Part shown: piece after piece, positions 45,256 to 56,665 of the stretch
Layout: each line of letters opens with the position of its first letter
How positions within the stretch are numbered: the first letter of the stretch is position 1
Assembly: GCA_014904985.1 (NCBI GenBank)
Contig: MU128917.1
Span: 303,340-367,339, forward strand
Direction of reading: 5' to 3'
DNA: 64,000 nucleotides
DNA from: Hydnum rufescens UP504
Lineage: Eukaryota > Basidiomycota > Agaricomycetes > Cantharellales > Hydnaceae
Notes under the pieces: generated by a model
Seen by the model: only the letters and a program-made list of their open reading frames with translations
Databases searched by the model: none
What the model was told of the DNA's origin: nothing
Program-made: the position numbers and the translations under genes

Positions 45256-48200
45256 ACATTAGATAGCGCTTAAAGCAGGAAGAGATAGCTTACATAGCAG
45301 GTACTGAAGAGGGTCTTACTATTAGAGGCGTAATGAATGTAACCCGGTATCTATTCAATCGGAATTTGCCAGCGCCTGCACTCGGCGAGAGAACTGCATA
45401 CTGGTGGAAACTTGAAAAAATCCTCGGACGGCAACGACAGGAAGAACATGGTGACTAATTTAATCCCCAATACCTCCCGTACGCCCCTGGATAACACAGT
45501 TACTCCCTAGTCGCATTGAAAATTCGTGTACAGTCGTTCTGCAACCCAAATATTATATTCCCGGCCCCCTCTGAGCGACATCTAAATGGTTCTTGGTTGC
45601 TCTTCCATGATCGCGACCCTTTTTATCGAAAATATTTTGACAGCTCTATATCTTCAGAGCTGCGAATAATAGCCCATACGCCCTTACGCTTATTATCTAG
45701 CTGGCTTCTGCCAATCTTCACCATTTGTGATAACCACTGCATCCGCCCACTCTTTGGGGCAGTCGAGTCGCGGTCCAGATATTACCTATCGAAAATGTAC
45801 ATCGTTTGTACAGTACGTAAAAAACAAAGATAACGTTCGCACGTGGGACAGAGCGTGTGGTTTATACTGTATACTTTCCTCCTCTCACTTCTCGACTAGG
45901 AATCCCTTCCTTTCTTTTGAGTTCAGAATCACGAGATGCTGACTGCCAGATGCGATTGTTCTTTCGTACCACGGCCGATTTCTTAGATTGAATAAATTTA
46001 AATAAGGAAGCGGGGCAAGCTTGCGAAAACAGTATCTACCCACATTCCCCCCACTTATTTGGTTCGTGCGATCTTTGAAGGTTCAGACTCGGATTGACCC
46101 ACGAACGAGACCAAATGAGGTTAATGTAGGATGATCAGGAGAACACCAACCAGGTAGCACCCGATCTGCGACAGCATAGATTGGGGATATTCGTACCGTA
46201 TGGTTCCATTCCCTCATGCTCCCAATAACTATTACAACCAATGATAGACATATCGGAATGCGAGGCTGGATTGGAAGTGATAAACATCGGCGATGCACCA
46301 TCATGATTTGACATTTGGCATCGTCCAGCAGTCAGCAGCAATCGCCCGTTACTGCTCTGTTGCCTTCTGATATCCTAATTTCACAAGCCCGTATGCCATT
46401 ACAAAGGAGCCCATTTCGCCAGATTTCCCATTCTCCCGTGCGCCTTGTCGTTCCTAGTCTCCTAGTCATCGAGTGCGCAGTATGAAAACAACTGATTGCT
46501 GAGGGACGACCCGACTAGGGCATCGAGGCACTATGGTCGAGAACGGTCGAGGTCCAGAAAGACAGAAAGGAAAGACCTGTCATACAAGAGCTTTGAGCCA
46601 GCATTGCACTACCAATCTCACGCTTTTTTTGATATTGCGAATATTCAGTGCCGGCACGTCGTTGAGTAGATGAATGATCTCAAAAAGGAACTATCAAAAA
46701 ATGACCTAGGCTGCTACTATGGTAATAACAGCCAAGTTCATTTCACCTCCATATAGTCAACTGTATGTGTAGATATCAGAGCTGGACTCTTTGAAATTGA
46801 AGTGCGACATGATTTCGACTTACACCCAATATCGCACAAGAAAACGGAGAAGCACTGCAAGATTACCAGCGGTAATGAATGTCCCCAGAATTGTTGGGGT
46901 CCATCTAGATACCTTGTGATAGAGGCTCCTGATAAGCCGAACGCCCCGAGATATAGACACAATGAGAATGGGGTCATTGAATACCTTCAGGTACCTTTCA
47001 TGTCGCCGCCAGTCGCCACCGTGTTTCGAACGTTTGAGTCACATTATACCATAAAAGACAAAGTAGACATTCATATCACTCATATTCCCGCGGTCAATCA
47101 TCGGCCGCAATCTAGTCGCATGTGCAGGGGAGGCCACGCAGCACTATTCAGCGAAGGCGAACACCATCAGGGAGTATTCAACGCAAGACATTGCCGTCGC
47201 GGACCAAAACTGCGCAAGGTCCGGACCTCGGGAGATCCACCCTATAGGTTCCCAGATGAGCGATAACTCTACGGACGAAAATTCCCATGATGCCATGATG
47301 TACAAACCCATCTTGTGTTTTAGCTGATCAAGGGGAAAAGCAGCGTTCATTAAATTTGGTACATATCCAACGGTAGCAGCTCACCGATATGCGGGTGCCT
47401 CACGTTTCACTTACTATGGAATGATGGCTATCCCTCCCGAATGCAGGGCCAGAGGGGATCACGCAAAGATGCCCTGAAATTTTTATTTCTTAGAAGATAT
47501 CTTGATATGCGTGGTTTGGACTGACGTTAACGTGGCGTACGCCCTGGGGCCAACGAGCGAACACACTTTTATTAACAGAAGGTGAGGTTCCCTCAAAAAG
47601 CATCACTTCCCGAACTAGTGGGAAAGCTGTCGCGGAGTTCGGCCAGTTACGAAAAGGGATCATGAAGTTCGTAATCTTCAAAGCGCAGTTTTGTAAGGGC
47701 TCGCGAGAAAATCAACTTGACGCACTTACCGACATTGGAAACGAAAATGATCCATCCACGCACACAGGGTTAGGGCAGGGTGGGGGTGATAAAGGGCAGA
47801 AAGCACCGAGTGGCAAGTGGAGCACCAATTTTGGGCGTCGAATGAAACGGAGGTGGACTGAGATGAGACCCTAAATATACGTAATAATGGCACCGAACGT
47901 GCGACCGTAATAGGACATACTGAAGTCTGAAGGGCAACCCACCGGCCGGTAGACTCCGGGGCGCCTCACCTCTTCCTTGCGGAGAACATGAAAAATGTCT
48001 TGTGATCAAGGGGATCACGAGCAAACAAGCATCAGGAACAGCACTCTACGGTTGACTGTATTGTATCTTGATGTTCTTGATGTACATGTGCTAGTTGGAC
48101 CCAGCCGAATTCGATATGTCGAAAACAATGCCCAGTATGCGATGTAAGAGGAGCACGCCGAGATCGGCAAGAAAAGATGTAAGGAAAGGCAAGAGATGAA

Positions 48201-48732
48201 GCCAAAGAATCAAGGAAGAAGGGAAGAATGGAATGCGTGTAAAGGTACGGCTGGTCGAGTACGGGGATTTGGCTGTGTGATTACTATGGGATTCTGGATG
48301 CAAGATAGAGGACTTTAGCTTGGAATGAGAGTATGTAGAGGGATGGGGACGAGCAAAAAGAATTGAAGTAATGGCCAGTGAGTCGATGGAGAACGAGCCA
48401 TAGATGACAAAATGCCGTCGTAGATTCATATCTTTAGATAAACAGAAGATGGGAAGAACGGTATGCTCGGAGAAATGATTTGGACTGTGCATCATGATTG
48501 GAATGGACATGTACGAGTTGTTGGTAGAACAACGTGGAGTTATATGTGTGTGGCGTGGGTGCCGAGATAAGCGCCGGGGGTTCGCGGCATTCACAATTGT
48601 CAGCCAAGTCGAAGGGGGTGTGCTGGGTTGAATACCGGTATGTCTATATTGGATCAAGGGGCCGTATGACCGAGCCGCAGACGCCGAGTCATTGAAAGAC
48701 TTTGAATAGGAGATGGGGCAGGTGCTTCCCAA
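45256..48732. other. 3.5 kb without a supported gene
   Basis: No recognisable protein. The longest frames are 46,802-47,266 (+, 154 codons, Cys/His/Pro-rich, no motif) and 48,732-48,091 (-, 213 codons). The latter directly follows the Nudix stop and more likely represents its 3' flank read through. Either could be a small unknown gene, but nothing in composition or splice signals supports it. Confidence 0.4.
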
Positions 48733-49391
48733 CTATCGTCTTGGCGGGGCTAGCGTAGACATGCTAAGTGCTTGAGCGAGTTCGGGCTTCCACATGAGAC
48801 GCCTGATTGCTTCGGGGTAATCGACCCACTCTCTCCGCCGCTCCCGACTTTCGAGCCAATCTTCCTCCAAATATGCAACGTCGAGCTCATATACGTGATA
48901 CGTCGCCGTCGCCGTCGGTATTGTAACCACGAAACGTGTAATGACACCACGAACGCCAGCTGTAAGGGTAACGCATAGTAGGGAAATGAAGGGAGGTGGC
49001 GGCGCAAAAAGACGAAATATGAAATGGAAGGGGGAACCGCAGGCAGATTTATGGGGGAACATGAAGTATGAAGAATGGGGGGGAGTGTGTGAGATACTGA
49101 GTCACGGTGGACAGTAGAAGAGGAGGACCTTCTTCTAGCGCCTCTCTAGACGCTGCAGCTTCCAACGTCTGGTCTGTTGGCTCCCATCCGCCCTTTGGCA
49201 CTGTAGGGGAAAAGCAGACATGAACACACGCGTCAAAAAACGTGCAGGACAACACCCAATGCTTGGAACAGTAACTCACAGACCCACTTGTCCGCCCTTT
49301 TGCGGCTGGTGACTATCAAGACCTTCCCGGCGGCACGCGCAATGGGTATTGCACAGCATACGACCCGCGGTGTTGAACGCTCTTTTCCCAT
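48733..49391 (-). CDS. Nudix hydrolase, diphosphoinositol polyphosphate phosphohydrolase (DIPP/Aps1) type
   Basis: Hydrolyses nucleoside-diphosphate-linked substrates; enzymes of this type remove the beta-phosphate from inositol pyrophosphates and cleave diadenosine polyphosphates. Three exons (49,391-49,280; 49,200-49,129; 48,959-48,733) join in phase at GT-AG introns to give 136 residues. The start MGKERSTPRVVCCAIPIARA leads directly into the fold. Residues 38-44 LPKGGWE and the Nudix box REALEEAG (56-63) hold the metal-binding glutamates; the spacing between GG and RE matches the DIPP group, which has PKGG before the box. The end RRLMWKPELAQALSMS resembles family members. A longer upstream start is possible but would add sequence without homologous character. 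Confidence 0.9.
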
Positions 49392-49876
49392 TGGTAAGGG
49401 GGACGGAGGTGAAATTGGACGTGGCCAAGCGAAGAAGTTGGAGCAAAGATAGCGTGCGTAAGCGGAAAATGGAAATGGATCCCAGAGTTGATCCTTCGGG
49501 CAGGACCGTCTGCCGCAGTGCTGGAAATAGAAAAGGCTGCGGTCCGAAGGGGCGGAATGCAGAGAGAAATGTGGATAAGACTTGTTTTTCTCGACGCGAG
49601 ACAGCCTGTGGTAAGGCGGAACGACGATCTCTTGAGAATTGGGATACTCGCTCAGAGAGCTGCTGCCTTCAGGATGGGCCACAGAGACTAACGCTCGCAC
49701 GGAGAATTGCTCCTCATATCAAGTTCAACACACGTTCGTCCTTTTCAGCCCCGCAGATAGCCGGCCATGGCTGACACAAGCAAAACCACCTCAGGGAATA
49801 GAGCTCGCACTAAAAAGGTAATCCAAAAAGAATTGCAAGCTAAAAAGACAACCTGAATGTTCCTTATACAACAAAA
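49392..49876. other. Intergenic, no gene seen
   Basis: Promoter region of the Nudix gene and 3' flank of the dehydrogenase gene, both on the minus strand. No feature is recognised. Confidence 0.4.
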
Positions 49877-51902
49877 TCACAAGCGGGCAGTCTCCGGTAT
49901 GTGGCGCATTGCTTGTCGCACCCCAAGATCTCCAAGAACATCCTCCGCTGAAAGCCAAACATCAATCCTGGGATGTAGTCAAAAGCTCGAATCAACACAC
50001 CTCCTCCCAGTAGAGCATCAAAGGCGATGGTCCGGTGGTAATGTTCAATAAATCGACCCAACCCGCTCTGTGTGATGGCGCGTCCCCCGAAAATTTGAAC
50101 GGCGTCCCTTGCCGTCTCCTGGGCCATCTGGGTGCTCATCATTTTCAAGAAAGAGATCGGGCCAGCCAAGTTTGCTGACATCTGCTTGTACGTCATGTGG
50201 CACATTTGATATGTGATATGTTCCAGCCATGTCTGCACTGCTTCAGCGCGCGATATCATTTGTGCAATCCTATTGCCACCGGTAAGTCATTGGGATCACC
50301 AGACGCAAATAGAACACTCACTTGGCGCGAACCACAGCTTGCTCTATCAATGGCTTCCCAAAAACTTTACGTTGCGAGGTCCACTTCAATACCTCCTCCA
50401 CGACCAATCTTTGCGAGCGCGCACTGCTACAGCACAAAACCCACCGCTCGTGATTGAAATTGCTCAGCATAACGATGAGACCACCATCCACCTCTCCAAG
50501 CGTGTTTCCTACGGGTACCTTGACGTTGTCAAACGTGACATATGCCGTTCCAGATACAGCAGAATACGCAGTCTTGATGGGCTTGGTCTCTACACCTTCA
50601 GAGCGCTCGACGAGAAGTACAGTGAAGCCACCATCGGTGCGACACCCAACAGTGAAGTAATCGCAAAAGTGTGCGTTCGTAATCCACTTCTTTGTCCCAT
50701 TGACAATCCAAAATTTCTTGTCCTCGCTGAGCTCGGCAGTTGTTCTCAGTCCACCGACATCGCTGCCAGCAAAGGGCTCAGATATGGCAAGGCATATGAA
50801 CTTCTTTGCAGCAAGAATGTCGGGGACAATGCGCGCCTTGAGCTCTTCGGAGCCAAAGTTGAGAACTGGCGGAAGACCTAGCAAAAAGACATCAGATGCT
50901 GTCTAACAAAAAATGCAAACTTTCAGAATAGTGGCACACACCAATGACCATTCCCCCCATAATAGCATCTCCGTAGCCACGAGAACCTACGCGCACGAGT
51001 TCTTGAGTGATAACGAGTTCATGAAAGTAGTCGAACTAGCGAAACAGTGGACAGAGTTATAAAAGGAATCGACAAGCAAAAGAGAGCGGAGTACCTCTTC
51101 AGGAGCGACTGCTCCATTGAACAGCTTCTTCCCTTGAAGATGTTTCCCAGGACCCAGGCGCATCGCGTGCACTTCTTGTTCTCTGACAACATATTCACAA
51201 CTCAGTACTAATTAAGTGAAAGCGAGATGATACCCACGCCAGGGTCTCAAGAACAAGTCTAGATACGGGTTTCCCATCAGATTCGCGTGCTTGTGCATCT
51301 TCATAAATGAGATTGTCAACGAGCAGTCGCATAACTTCGCGGACGCGACGGTGGCTCTAACGAAAGGGAAAGAGTAAATCAATGTATGAAGAGCACCGGT
51401 AGGTTGCTCATGACGAACATCATTATAATACGGCGAATGGAACCCCTCCGTCAGCCATGGTGGCTCTCCGTACGGGAGTTTGCTGAGTGCCCCTGGCTGA
51501 GGGGCCTTGATTTGTTCTTCCTCTCCCTCTATGATTCCAATTTGTAGTCTAGAATAATTAGGTTTCAATAATACCTCGTGGCGATGTAGGCCGAAGAAAG
51601 TCTCGGTCGCGTCCTGGCCCGCTAGAAATGGGGCGCCACCCCATCCCCATCGTGAGCACAAATACACCCACGGTCATAGAACCCGCCAACGTACCGACTT
51701 CAGCATCAAGAAGAACGGCTGCCCCTCCAGGATGAATGGCGATGAATTTACTGAGGTTGTAAACTTTAGTGTCGATAATGACCCACTGCAAAGAGACGTT
51801 TCGACCTCAGTTGACCAAGTCGAACACGGATATGGACCCCGGACTCACCAAGTCACCCCTCTTATTATGGTTCGCAACTTCCTGGCGTGAAAACTGCTTC
51901 AT
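49877..51902 (-). CDS. Cytochrome b5-domain acyl-CoA dehydrogenase, paralogue 1
   Basis: FAD-dependent dehydrogenase fused to an N-terminal cytochrome b5-like heme domain; likely oxidises an acyl-CoA thioester, with b5 as electron partner. Exon 1 (51,902-51,849) MKQFSRQEVANHNKRGDL; exon 2 (51,785-51,695) WVIIDTKVYNLSKFIAIHPG with the heme-ligand HPGG; exon 3 from 51,621 AGQDATETFFGLHRHE, with the second heme-ligand His. The dehydrogenase core follows: VHAMRLGPGKHLQG, VIGLPPVLNFGSEELKARI, CLAISEPFAGSDVGGL, IVNGTKKWITNAHF, LSNFNHERW, IFGGRAITQSGLGRFIEHYH and DVLGDLGVRQAMRHIPETA. Stop at 49,877-49,879. Introns are GT-AG; those in the middle were assigned by comparison with paralogue 2. An earlier Met at 52,006 exists but the chosen start matches the paralogue. 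Confidence 0.92.
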
Positions 51903-52005
51903 AATTCCCTTGGAGGATGTCTTTCGGAGGTGAGATTGTCTATCCCCAACTGAAAAGACTGAACCGGTACTAATTCGGATGTAATTGAGCACAGCTCTGG
52001 CCATT
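51903..52005. promoter_or_regulatory. Short divergent promoter region
   Basis: About 100 bp separate the start codons of the minus-strand dehydrogenase and the plus-strand LysM gene. The two genes probably share this promoter. No TATA box or known operator is obvious. Confidence 0.4.
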
Positions 52006-53097
52006 ATGTCAGCCCCCTGGCAGTTATGCTTGACATGCTCTTCCTCGAGTCCCCACAAACCCACGACCGAGCCTTTCTATACCAAGTGTTGCTCCAGACG
52101 CATATGCGATAATTGCCTCCATCATAATCCTCGGCTACGGGCGTACAATCCATGTCTCGCGTGTCTTGGAGGCGTAGAGGCTTCCTCCAAGGCCGCTGTA
52201 CATCTCGGGAGTCAACCGTGGGGAAACGGGTTATCTGGGTTAGAAGTGAACGGGGTTGTCGAACAGGACATGTTTGTCCTTGGGGACGATGATGAAATTG
52301 ACGATGGAACCATTCCCGTACCCCAAACTGTCCATGATCCGCCTCCATATACTCCATTTGAGCCTGTGCTCACGGTCCCCGATGCCCGACGGACTAGCTC
52401 GGAGGTTGAATGCCCCACTGTGCCCACACGACCTGAGGACGAACCTTCTGGATCCCAAGTCTCGCGATATTATATCAAGCCTGGCGACACCCTTACTGGT
52501 ATTTCCTTGAAGCTAGGCATAGATGTGAGTAATGTTTTCCGTAGTGAATTGCGTGGGCGTCACCCGCTCAATCGTTCCCCTCAGAGCCGGCGGCTTGCCC
52601 GGCTGAATGGCCTTCCCATCAGCACACTCAGTACGACGCCACATCTTCTGCATACTCGACACTACTTGACCCTCCCGCCGGGTTCCGACACTCGATCGCT
52701 GTCATCACCGCCCCCCGGAACGGAAGAGAACAGGACGAAAGAGCGGGCAGCAAAACGGTTGGCGTTCGTAACGAAAGAAACCGATTACCGGGTTGCGAAG
52801 GCTTACGTTGCGCTTGCAGAAGATCATGAGGGCTCAAAAAAGATTGAGACCTCTCAGGCTCCGTCCAAACTTTACAACCACGGGTCCGGCTACGTCTCTA
52901 GGGAAAGTCACATGGAATCAAGAGACAGTCGAGCAATTGATGCGTATCTTGACGACGCGGAATGGGAAGAGGCTGAGAGAAGCGCCGGGCGAGGTCCCAG
53001 AATAATGGGCTTTCCATACTTCCCCCTCCCGGACTCACATACACGTGGTGGTACATTTGTTGGAAAGCTATTTTCCTGGACGGCGCGCCCGCGCTAA
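52006..53097 (+). CDS. Intracellular LysM-domain protein with Cys-rich N-terminus
   Basis: Two exons, 52,006-52,524 and 52,585-53,097, about 343 residues. The 60-nt intron (GTGAGT...CCTCAG) keeps frame even if unspliced, but removing it restores a canonical LysM: YYIKPGDTLTGISLKLGID joined to SRRLARLNGLPISTLSTTPH and LLHTRHYLTLPP. LysM binds chitin- or peptidoglycan-type glycans in secreted proteins; here there is no signal peptide, so the protein is probably intracellular like LYSMD-type proteins. The N-terminus has paired cysteines (CLTC, CCSRRICDNCL, CLAC), a possible zinc-binding knuckle. The middle is acidic/proline-rich, and the end has EWEEAERSAGRGPRIMG. A Met at 51,985 would add seven residues. 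Confidence 0.9.
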   Translation: MSAPWQLCLTCSSSSPHKPTTEPFYTKCCSRRICDNCLHHNPRLRAYNPCLACLGGVEASSKAAVHLGSQPWGNGLSGLEVNGVVEQDMFVLGDDDEIDDGTIPVPQTVHDPPPYTPFEPVLTVPDARRTSSEVECPTVPTRPEDEPSGSQVSRYYIKPGDTLTGISLKLGIDVSNVFRSELRGRHPLNRSPQSRRLARLNGLPISTLSTTPHLLHTRHYLTLPPGSDTRSLSSPPPGTEENRTKERAAKRLAFVTKETDYRVAKAYVALAEDHEGSKKIETSQAPSKLYNHGSGYVSRESHMESRDSRAIDAYLDDAEWEEAERSAGRGPRIMGFPYFPLPDSHTRGGTFVGKLFSWTARPR

Positions 53098-53408
53098 CCG
53101 GCTCACCATTTCTGCGGTCGAGACCTCCATATGTTTGGTGGTGGGACTCTTCTTGTATACCGCTTGGGGCTGCCCTACAGGTAGCTATAAGGCACCTAAA
53201 TCGGTCCTCATACCCAGTGTCGAAGGTTGAATCTGTGCCAGTGTGTCTTACCCCGTCTCCTTCTGATTATGTAACCTCTTCCATAAGTGTTTCCGCCCCG
53301 GCATATTCGGATGTATTAGCACATGGCGGGTGTCATGTGAAATCGCGCATACTTATACTAACCACTGACTCTCGCCTGTCTTCCCCTTTCCCCCTCGTTT
53401 ACTTTACG
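53098..53408. other. Intergenic, promoter region of paralogue 2
   Basis: 311 bp between the LysM stop and the next ATG. A pyrimidine-rich stretch (TCTTCCCCTTTCCCCCTC) lies about 30 bases before the ATG at 53,409, common ahead of basidiomycete transcription starts. Nothing else is seen. Confidence 0.4.
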
Positions 53409-55662
53409 ATGTCCAAAGTCTACAGCGCCGAAGAAGTTGCCAAGGTGTTCTCAGCGAGCTAGGCTTATGTGTCTGTAATTGACTGACCCTATCGATTTGC
53501 TAGCACAATAAGGAAGGCGACCTCTGGGTCATCATCGATGCCAAGGTATTCGACCTCTCCAAATTCGCCAATCTGCATCCAGGTGGCCGTACTGTACTCT
53601 TAGACGAGGATATCGCCGGCAAGGATGCCACAACCGCTTTCTTCGGACTACATAGACATGAAGTCCTCCTCATACCCCGGTATGCGCGTCTCCAAATCGG
53701 CACCCTGAGGGGCTCGAAAGAGCAAATCATGGCCCCCAAGCCTGGAGATCTCTCGGGTGTCCCGTATGGCGAGCCGACCTGGATGACCCCTGGCTTCTAC
53801 TCCCCCTATTATAAGGAGAGTCATCGCAAGCTACAAGTATTCATGCGCAAGTTCGTAGAAGAAATTGTAATGCCCGACGCCCAGGATCGTGAAGAAGATG
53901 GAAAGCGACCAAGCTCCTATGTCGTCGAGGAGAGCGCGTGCGTCTACAATCCTTATTCAACTTGTCAGTTCTGAGTCATACCCACATAGTAAATGTAATC
54001 TCCACGCTATGCGTCTCGGTCCTGGGAAGCATCTCAAGGGTTTGACTCTTGCGGGTGGCATCGTGACGCCTGAAGAAGTGAGCAATAAGGGTATCCACCT
54101 CTCAACACGCAATTTATTCATATATATGGATTTGTTTTACCCAGTTTGATTATTTTCATGAACTGATCATCACTCAGGCAATTATCCCAATTCTAAGGAT
54201 CAATTCATTCCATTTATCGATTTCATTACTACAGGAACTATGCCGCATCGGATTTCGAGGGTATAGTGACGGCATGCAGGTATGTCAATAGATTAATACC
54301 TAACTATGTCTGCGTAACGACCCGATCTCGAGCATACAGGGTGGAATGGTGATCGGCCTCCCCCCCGTACTCAACTTCGGTCGCCCCGAGTTGAAAGCCA
54401 AGATCGTTCCTGAAGTCCTCTCTGGCAAAAAGTTCATATGCTTGGCCATATCCGAGGCGTTCGCTGGTAGTGACGTCGCCGGCCTGAAGTGTACGGCTAC
54501 AAAGACCCCAGATGGAAAGCACTTTATCGTCAATGGTACCAAGAAGTGGGTTCTTTCCCTTTTTGGGCGGACTATTAACCTTACTATCACCCCTCTTAGA
54601 TGGATCACGAATGGCCACTTCAGCGATTACTTCACTGTCGCATGCAGGACTGATAAAGGTCTCACTGTCTTTCTTATCGAGCGTGGTGAAGGGGTCGAGA
54701 CGAAACAAATAAAAACATCGTACTCTTCGGCGGCTGGGACGGCCTTCATCACGTTTGAAAACGTCAAAGTCCCCGTGGAGAACATGCTCGGACCCGAGAA
54801 TGGGGGTCTCTTAGTCGTTTTGAGCAACTTTAATCATGAGCGATGGGTCATTGCGGGTTCCAGCGCCCGTACCCAGCGTTTAATTGTAGAGGAATGTCTG
54901 AAGTATGGCTCTGTTTTTTTTTAGCAATCGGGACGCTGATATAACCTATGGTATAGGTGGGGACATCAACGATATGTCTTCGGAAAGTCTCTTCTTGAAC
55001 AGCCTGTTATCCGTGCAAAACTTTCAAAGATGATCGCTCGTGTTGAGGCCATCCAGGGCTGGTTGGAGAATATTACTTATCAAATGTGTCATATGGTGCG
55101 CTCTTTGCGTATTATCCAACTGATTGTTCAGCGGTTCACTCTCCCGCCCGAGTCTAGAATTACAACGAACAATCCAACAAGCTCGCCGGACAGATTGCGT
55201 TCTTCAAGATGTATACACATCTCGTTTTGTGTGAAACTCTTTCCATTCTCATTTCTATTACTTGATAGGTACTGCACGCAGACGGCGCAACTCACAGCTG
55301 AGGATGCCACACAGGTATGCCGTCCCCCTTGCACCATGAATATCCTTGTTTATATTTTGTGATGTACGAAGATCTTTGGTGGCCGTGCGATCAGTAAGTG
55401 GCATTGGTTCTCATGACATGGTATCGTATATGACATGTCGGGCATAGCTCGTACGGGTATGGGACGTGTCATCGAGCACTACCACCGCACCGTTCCTTTC
55501 GACGCCCTGTTGGGTGGAGGTCAGTCCGCACGGCACCATCATTTGAATTTGAATTTTCGTGCATAATGAAAACCCTGTTCTTTTGTTATAGCCGAGGACG
55601 TCCTAGGGGATCTTGGTGTACGACAAGCGATGCGCAATATTCCCAAGAATACCAAACTATAA
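53409..55662 (+). CDS. Cytochrome b5-domain acyl-CoA dehydrogenase, paralogue 2
   Basis: Same architecture and probable role as paralogue 1. Exon 1 (53,409-53,444) MSKVYSAEEVAK; exon 2 (53,504-53,937) starts HNKEGDLWVIIDAKVFDLSK with HPGG, AGKDATTAFFGLHRHE and PYGEPTWMTPGFYSPYYK; exon 3 from 53,990 KCNLHAMRLGPGKHLKG. Then FDYFHELIITQELCRIGFRG, VIGLPPVLNFGRPELKAKI, CLAISEAFAGSDVAGL, a GTGGGT...TTAG intron inside TKK/WITNG, LSNFNHERW, QPVIRAKLSKMIARVEAIQ, FGGRAI, RTGMGRVIEHYHRT and LLGGAEDVLGDLGVRQAMRN. It ends TKL, stop 55,660-55,662. It has an intron within TKKWIT that paralogue 1 lacks, and the first intron sits six codons earlier. The gene appears intact. Confidence 0.92.
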
Positions 55663-56225
55663 CTTATTTGGTTCAATACCAACCCACGTGCCTGGGCGGT
55701 TCGTGGCAAGTAACCATCTATTACAATCGCCTGTTTATGTGTGGTTGTGTTACAGTATTTTGCGATGTTAAATTTGACATACATTAGCTAGTGTCATGTA
55801 ATCATCCCCGACTACACATCTTGTTTTTGGAGATGTCAATTGACGACGAATCCAGAACTCGTGCTTGATATATCGCAAGTCAATGCATTGTGGCCTTCGA
55901 AATATCGAATAATCACTGCCACTGGTCAGCATTTACCGACTCAAGTCGATTCACGACTCGCTGGGCTTCGATTCATCATTCATCGGGTTCCAAAGCATAA
56001 TTTTTTCGCCTTTCCGATTCACAGACAAGTTGTCCCGTTCGCCATAATACAACACTGTTTGAGGAGTCCCATGAATATCATTCCAATCGAATTACTAGCG
56101 GTACTAGTGTTTGGGTGTCTTCTGTGATCTAAAACAGTGGCCCCAACTTGAGAACAATACTGTCTCATATGCATGAGCCTCCAACCCAGTGGGCCCTTCG
56201 TGAATGAATAGTACATAGCTGTGAC
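55300..56225 (+). repeat. Source region of a local segmental duplication
   Basis: The last exons of paralogue 2 and about 560 bp of its downstream flank recur at 61,093-61,685 with internal deletions. The shared downstream part includes TTGACGACGAATCCAGAACT and TCTCATATGCATGA. Confidence 0.85.
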
Positions 56226-56665
56226 GACATCGTACCTCACACATGGCATACAGTTCCAAAGTCGTCCGCCGCGGACGGCACGATATGCATCATCCTCGAC
56301 TGTATCGCCCCGGGGAACCCAAGGGTCTTTGCATACGAGACAAACAGCAGTACTATTACTGGCTGTCCTATCTGTGAAATCGAGGCTCGCAGACGCATAG
56401 ATAGCAAGAGCACCACCCAAGGCTTTATCCTCCCTGGGTTGGGCATTTCCGTGCGTGGGGTGCGTGGGGCACCTTTTGACAGTCTTTGCTAAGGCAGGGA
56501 CCGACAAATTAAAGCATTCAACTCCCTTTCTGACTGCTCCAAAATGAAGGTTGGAATTTCCCTGACTGGTCTTGCCATAAATAGACTTTGGTCCTTGTGA
56601 AATCTCATGCAGAGAACAAAGTGCGGAGGTACAAACCAATGGGGGATTTACATGTAGTACCTACA
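56226..56665. other. No gene seen
   Basis: Intergenic between two convergent genes. Minus-strand frames here have no motif. Confidence 0.4.
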
